Below, piece after piece: positions 17,801 to 19,259 of a stretch of 19,259 nt of DNA. The stretch's first letter is position 1, and each line of letters opens with the position of its first letter. The stretch comes from Chromera velia (lineage: Eukaryota; Sar; Chromeraceae): positions 1 to 19,259 of the forward strand of contig JAHBMJ010004043.1 of the NCBI GenBank assembly GCA_018398765.1, given 5' to 3'. A program made the position numbers and the translations under genes. The notes below the pieces were generated by a model. That model saw nothing but the letters and a program-made list of their open reading frames with translations, was not told the DNA's origin and made no database searches.

Positions 17801-18938
17801 TTCTTTACTTCACAGGCACTCCACATGTGAAAGTCTGCAGGGAAGAGAAAGCCCTGTCTGCCAAATGTGTGTAATTACACCTGCAGGAACTGACGGACAC
17901 TCCACGCCACGAAGTGCAGGCGCATCCGCCATTGGCGGGGCTGTGGAGGGGACGGTGGTGGGGGGCTGGGGGTCCGGGAAGAGGGGCCGCGGGGCCAGGT
18001 GGAGACGGCGACGGTTGCAACCTCACATGCGTCGACTTTTGCAGGTATCTCTCCCTGTCTCTCTTTTTGCCTGGGCGCATTAATAGATGGACGCACCCCT
18101 TCCCCGATTTTTCCTGCCTGGTTTCCTTGCCCCCTCTCTTTCTTTATCTCTCTCAGTCCTTGCTTCTAATGTACTGCTGGTGTGACTTTCTTTTGGCGGC
18201 TTCTTGCTTCGCCACCCTCCCGCCTTTCTCTGTGTGACTACGGACCCCCCCTGTGAGTATCTCTGTGTGTTTGTGGGTGCGTGTCAAATTTGTGCTCATT
18301 TGTCTGTCTGCCTGCATATACCACCCGCTCTCTCTATGCTGCGAAAGGCGCTGATGGAAGACGCTGAACTGCTGGAAGAGTGGGAAGCAGAAGAGGTCCT
18401 CCTGGAAAGAGATGCCTCGGATGGCTCATCATCGCAGAAATCTGACCGAGACACACACTCACACGAAAGAAAAGATCACAGTGCAGCACCGGAAGAGAAA
18501 ATGACAGAGAATCGTCAAGAAAGAGAAAGTACCTCGGGGGGCGGAGGGGAGTTCAAAGCCGAAAGTCAGTCCGTACAGACAGTGCAGCACTCTCAGGCAG
18601 TGCGCCACTCATCTTCACAGGAGGCGGGCGGGAGTTACTCCCTCTTTTCACTATTGGGTCTCGGTGGAGGAGCGGGAGATGCGGGGAACGTCAGTCAGAG
18701 AGGTCAAGAGGCAGCGGTGGCGGCTTTGAGTCCTGAGACCGGAACTTTACAGAGGGGGAGCGGCGAGGTTCGGGGAGGAAACGTTTGGTTCCATTCTGTG
18801 GACACGGAGGGCGCAAAGAAGCTTCACCTAGAGGGGTGTGTGTGGGCTCGACGATGCTGGCTGGCGAGGCGCATGGGAAGAGAGAAGGACGCAGAGACGG
18901 CGGCAAGACGCGCTGTCTGCAGAACGTTTTGCGTCCAG
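11702..18938 (+). CDS. ChAPs-family protein (exomer cargo-adaptor subunit homologue), ten exons, 3' partial
   Basis: Exons: 11702-11850, 13430-13543 (or 12260-12373), 13791-14342 (or 12621-13172), 14745-14897, 15135-15320, 15628-16880, 17084-17172, 17314-17482, 17887-18044, 18348-18938. All junctions keep one frame (941 codons before exon 10).
The order matches yeast Bch1/Bud7:
- FDGLGPPDL (yeast FQDLGPPDL);
- FVVGQAVHSLQP..YLS;
- CFDFVKRADVRVEV;
- TPR-like helices;
- AWLRLASCLALALQ..CLCCLNGAPF (yeast ..LTRIYIKL...LLSLNACPM);
- LSVLADVWRLSGGIEGIREAWS, then MLFL (yeast LLTEIVQITGWEQLLKYRS-KIFV);
- LMEDAELLEEWEAE (yeast LYEDLKTYTDWQSE);
- CWLARRMGREKDAETAARRAV.
Yeast ChAPs bind Arf1 and Chs5 at the trans-Golgi and select cargo for the plasma membrane; the same role here is inference. 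Large disordered inserts sit in exons 6 and 10. The first ATG follows an in-frame TAA (11696). Residues after exon 10 lie outside the window. Confidence 0.75.
12260..12373 (+). CDS. ChAPs gene exon 2, copy 1
   Basis: Acceptor tgtgtgcag|T and strong donor GG|GTGAGTG. Reads FVVGQAVHSLQPVAAYLS..., matching the yeast segment FFYCMGIDTSDPTSIA in position. An apparently identical copy lies at 13430-13543. Confidence 0.7.
12621..13172 (+). CDS. ChAPs gene exon 3, copy 1
   Basis: Acceptor ctgacctcag|G, donor GCG|GTCAGTG. Reads GRWQVEGGVYCCFDFVKRAD..., then a Pro/Gly/Ser-rich loop, then ETRELWQTTALSALMRTVDV and LLNLVMR. An apparently identical copy lies at 13791-14342. Confidence 0.7.
13197..13197. 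other. Single N (assembly gap or ambiguous join)
   Basis: The only N in the window. It sits exactly between the two copies of the direct repeat, as expected where a scaffolder joined two overlapping contigs without merging them. Confidence 0.9.
13430..13543 (+). CDS. ChAPs gene exon 2, copy 2
   Basis: Same sequence and splice sites as copy 1. Only one copy is needed for a complete ChAPs model. Confidence 0.65.
13791..14342 (+). CDS. ChAPs gene exon 3, copy 2
   Basis: Same as copy 1, and joined to the real downstream intron. The donor at 14343 (GCG|GTCAGTG) leaves two bases and gives LLNLVMR-HFEPAVAACG with exon 4. The alternative GG|GTTTTT at 14363 breaks the frame. Confidence 0.65.
14745..14897 (+). 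CDS. ChAPs gene exon 4
   Basis: Acceptor ttcgtacag|T. The product GTHAVVEALAALFAQAGRGA..LAALHALRP is a TPR-like helix pair, at the place of the yeast NYLVETLVEIVRL..SLEACRKML segment. The donor CCG|GTCGGC is weak, but its phase fits exon 5. Confidence 0.65.
14902..14921. repeat. (CCTG)n short tandem repeat in intron 4
   Basis: Four to five gcct/cctg units just after the exon 4 donor. Confidence 0.75.
15135..15320 (+). CDS. ChAPs gene exon 5
   Basis: Acceptor gtcctgcag|A, donor CAAG|GTTGGT. Reads SDYPLVDVHEASLLDLRGQP..GLRVLVKAV and an Ala/Glu-rich helix. It corresponds to the yeast 'ELLSIQSEFLL...AKEVAMEAV' TPR. Confidence 0.7.
15628..16880 (+). CDS. ChAPs gene exon 6 with large disordered insert
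   Basis: Acceptor cttcctgcag|A, donor AGAGAG|GTGGAG. The first 30 or so codons hold AWLRLASCLALALQFRECLC and LNGAPFF, the conserved 'LN.cP' TPR. The rest (about 380 residues) is Gly/Ser/Pro/Arg-rich with a poly-Gln run (about 16507-16518) and PSPSP-like repeats, and looks disordered. The donor at 16881 is preferred over 16871 because it leaves one base, completing GAG (Glu) with exon 7. Confidence 0.65.
17084..17172 (+). CDS. ChAPs gene exon 7
   Basis: Acceptor gtggtgtgcag|A, donor TCA|GTGAGT. Reads SLFELRALSVLADVWRL and GGIEGIREAWS, matching the 'AYkLLTEIvq.tGWeqLLkyRS' segment of fungal ChAPs. Confidence 0.7.
17314..17482 (+). CDS. ChAPs gene exon 8
   Basis: Acceptor gacttcacag|A, donor GATGCAG|GTGTGT. 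In phase 0 it begins MLFLSNRS, at the place of yeast KIFVMEDE right after the conserved Ser. The frame ends leaving one G, which pairs with exon 9. Conservation inside this exon is low. Confidence 0.55.
17887..18044 (+). CDS. ChAPs gene exon 9
   Basis: Acceptor cacctgcag|G, strong donor TTGCAG|GTATCT. A Gly/Arg-rich linker leads to RRRLQPHMRRLLQ, which together with exon 10 forms the counterpart of the yeast 'KRLCERWLDNLFMLLYEDL' helix. Confidence 0.6.
18348..18938 (+). CDS. ChAPs gene exon 10
   Basis: Acceptor gctgcgaaag|G. Starts ALMEDAELLEEWEAEEVLLE, then a Ser/Glu/Gly-rich insert (to about 18765), then VWFHSVDTEG and a TPR-like CWLARRMGREKDAETAARRAV. The donor CAG|GTCGGG at 18939 is proposed. 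The frame is also open to the window end, so a later donor (about 19025) is possible. Confidence 0.6.
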
Positions 18939-19075
18939 GTCGGGAAGGCAGGCAGGCAGACAGCCGTGTGGTCGACTTGTCCGGCAGAGAAGAGCATACC
19001 ATGTTTGCCCCTCACCTATGAAATGTATCAGGCTGTCACAAGGAAAACAGGCTCTTTACTCGGCAGCTTACACAC

Positions 19076-19078
<3 letters not shown>

Positions 19079-19151
<73 letters not shown>

Positions 19152-19180
19152 CATATATATATACACACACACATACATAC
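19079..19180. repeat. Compound microsatellite (CT)n-(AC)n-(AT)n-(AC)n
   Basis: CT repeats at about 19079-19107, AC at about 19112-19135, AT at about 19135-19162 with one interruption, then AC/ACAT repeats. Confidence 0.95.
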
Positions 19181-19245
19181 AGGAATTCACTCACTCCTTC
19201 ACTCCTTCAAACACACAAAGACAGACAGACAGAGACACCCACCTA

Positions 19246-19259
19246 CCCCCCCCCCCCCC
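19246..19259. repeat. C14 homopolymer at the window end
   Basis: Fourteen or more C residues. A plausible contig end caused by a homopolymer. Confidence 0.9.

Larger units (their letters stand above)
18939..19259. other. Probable start of ChAPs intron 10, with microsatellites
   Basis: After the proposed donor the sequence soon becomes simple repeats and runs to the window end without an acceptor. The next exon of the gene must lie beyond. Confidence 0.5.

Noticed and set aside
1-19259. CRISPR arrays, bacterial operons, tRNA or rRNA genes
   Set aside because: No repeat-spacer pattern, no recognisable tRNA cloverleaf and no rRNA sequence were seen. Introns show the DNA is eukaryotic.

Overview
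This is eukaryotic nuclear DNA. The right half carries a gene split by spliceosomal introns (GT..AG boundaries, pyrimidine-rich acceptors), and the left half carries decayed non-LTR retrotransposon sequence. The GC-rich coding style, low-complexity protein inserts, microsatellites and abundant GCATGC motifs would suit a protist such as a chromerid alga. That taxon guess is inference only and weak.

Left edge (1-2300). A minus-strand Lys/Glu-rich gag-like ORF runs off the window. It is followed by a gene-free AT-rich stretch with about 135-bp tandem repeats, an 11-bp inverted repeat, and a broken 3' end of an RLE-type retrotransposon polyprotein (1467-2034).

Main element (about 2304-10618). 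This is a long decayed non-LTR retrotransposon on the + strand. ORF1 is one reading frame of about 1,757 codons, with nine in-frame stops and no frameshift that I can see. It has several hydrophobic segments, internal duplications and Lys/Arg-rich tracts, and no domain I recognise. ORF2 starts inside the ORF1 stop (TAATG at 7572-7576). It encodes reverse transcriptase (LDVQNAFN, EGVQQGD, FMDD), then a CCHC zinc finger and a restriction-like-endonuclease-type C-terminus. ORF2 has about eight in-frame stops plus frameshifts near its 3' end.

Intergenic (10619-11701). No gene seen.

Right half (11702 to the end). A ten-exon, phase-consistent model encodes a ChAPs-family protein. In yeast these are Bch1, Bud7, Bch2 and Chs6, the cargo-binding subunits of the exomer coat at the trans-Golgi network. 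Landmarks recur in family order: the N-terminal LGPPDL motif, TPR-like helical repeats, the LN.aP segment, the region matching 'tGWeqLLkyRS', the LyEDl..W-like motif, and a final TPR-like repeat. The gene continues past the window. Exons 2 and 3 lie in a 1,169-bp direct repeat whose two apparently identical copies are separated by a single N (13197). This is most likely a scaffolding artefact, though the exon phases would also allow a real in-frame exon duplication. The window ends in microsatellites and a C homopolymer.

The two halves are unrelated in function: decayed mobile DNA lies upstream of a single-copy cellular trafficking gene.
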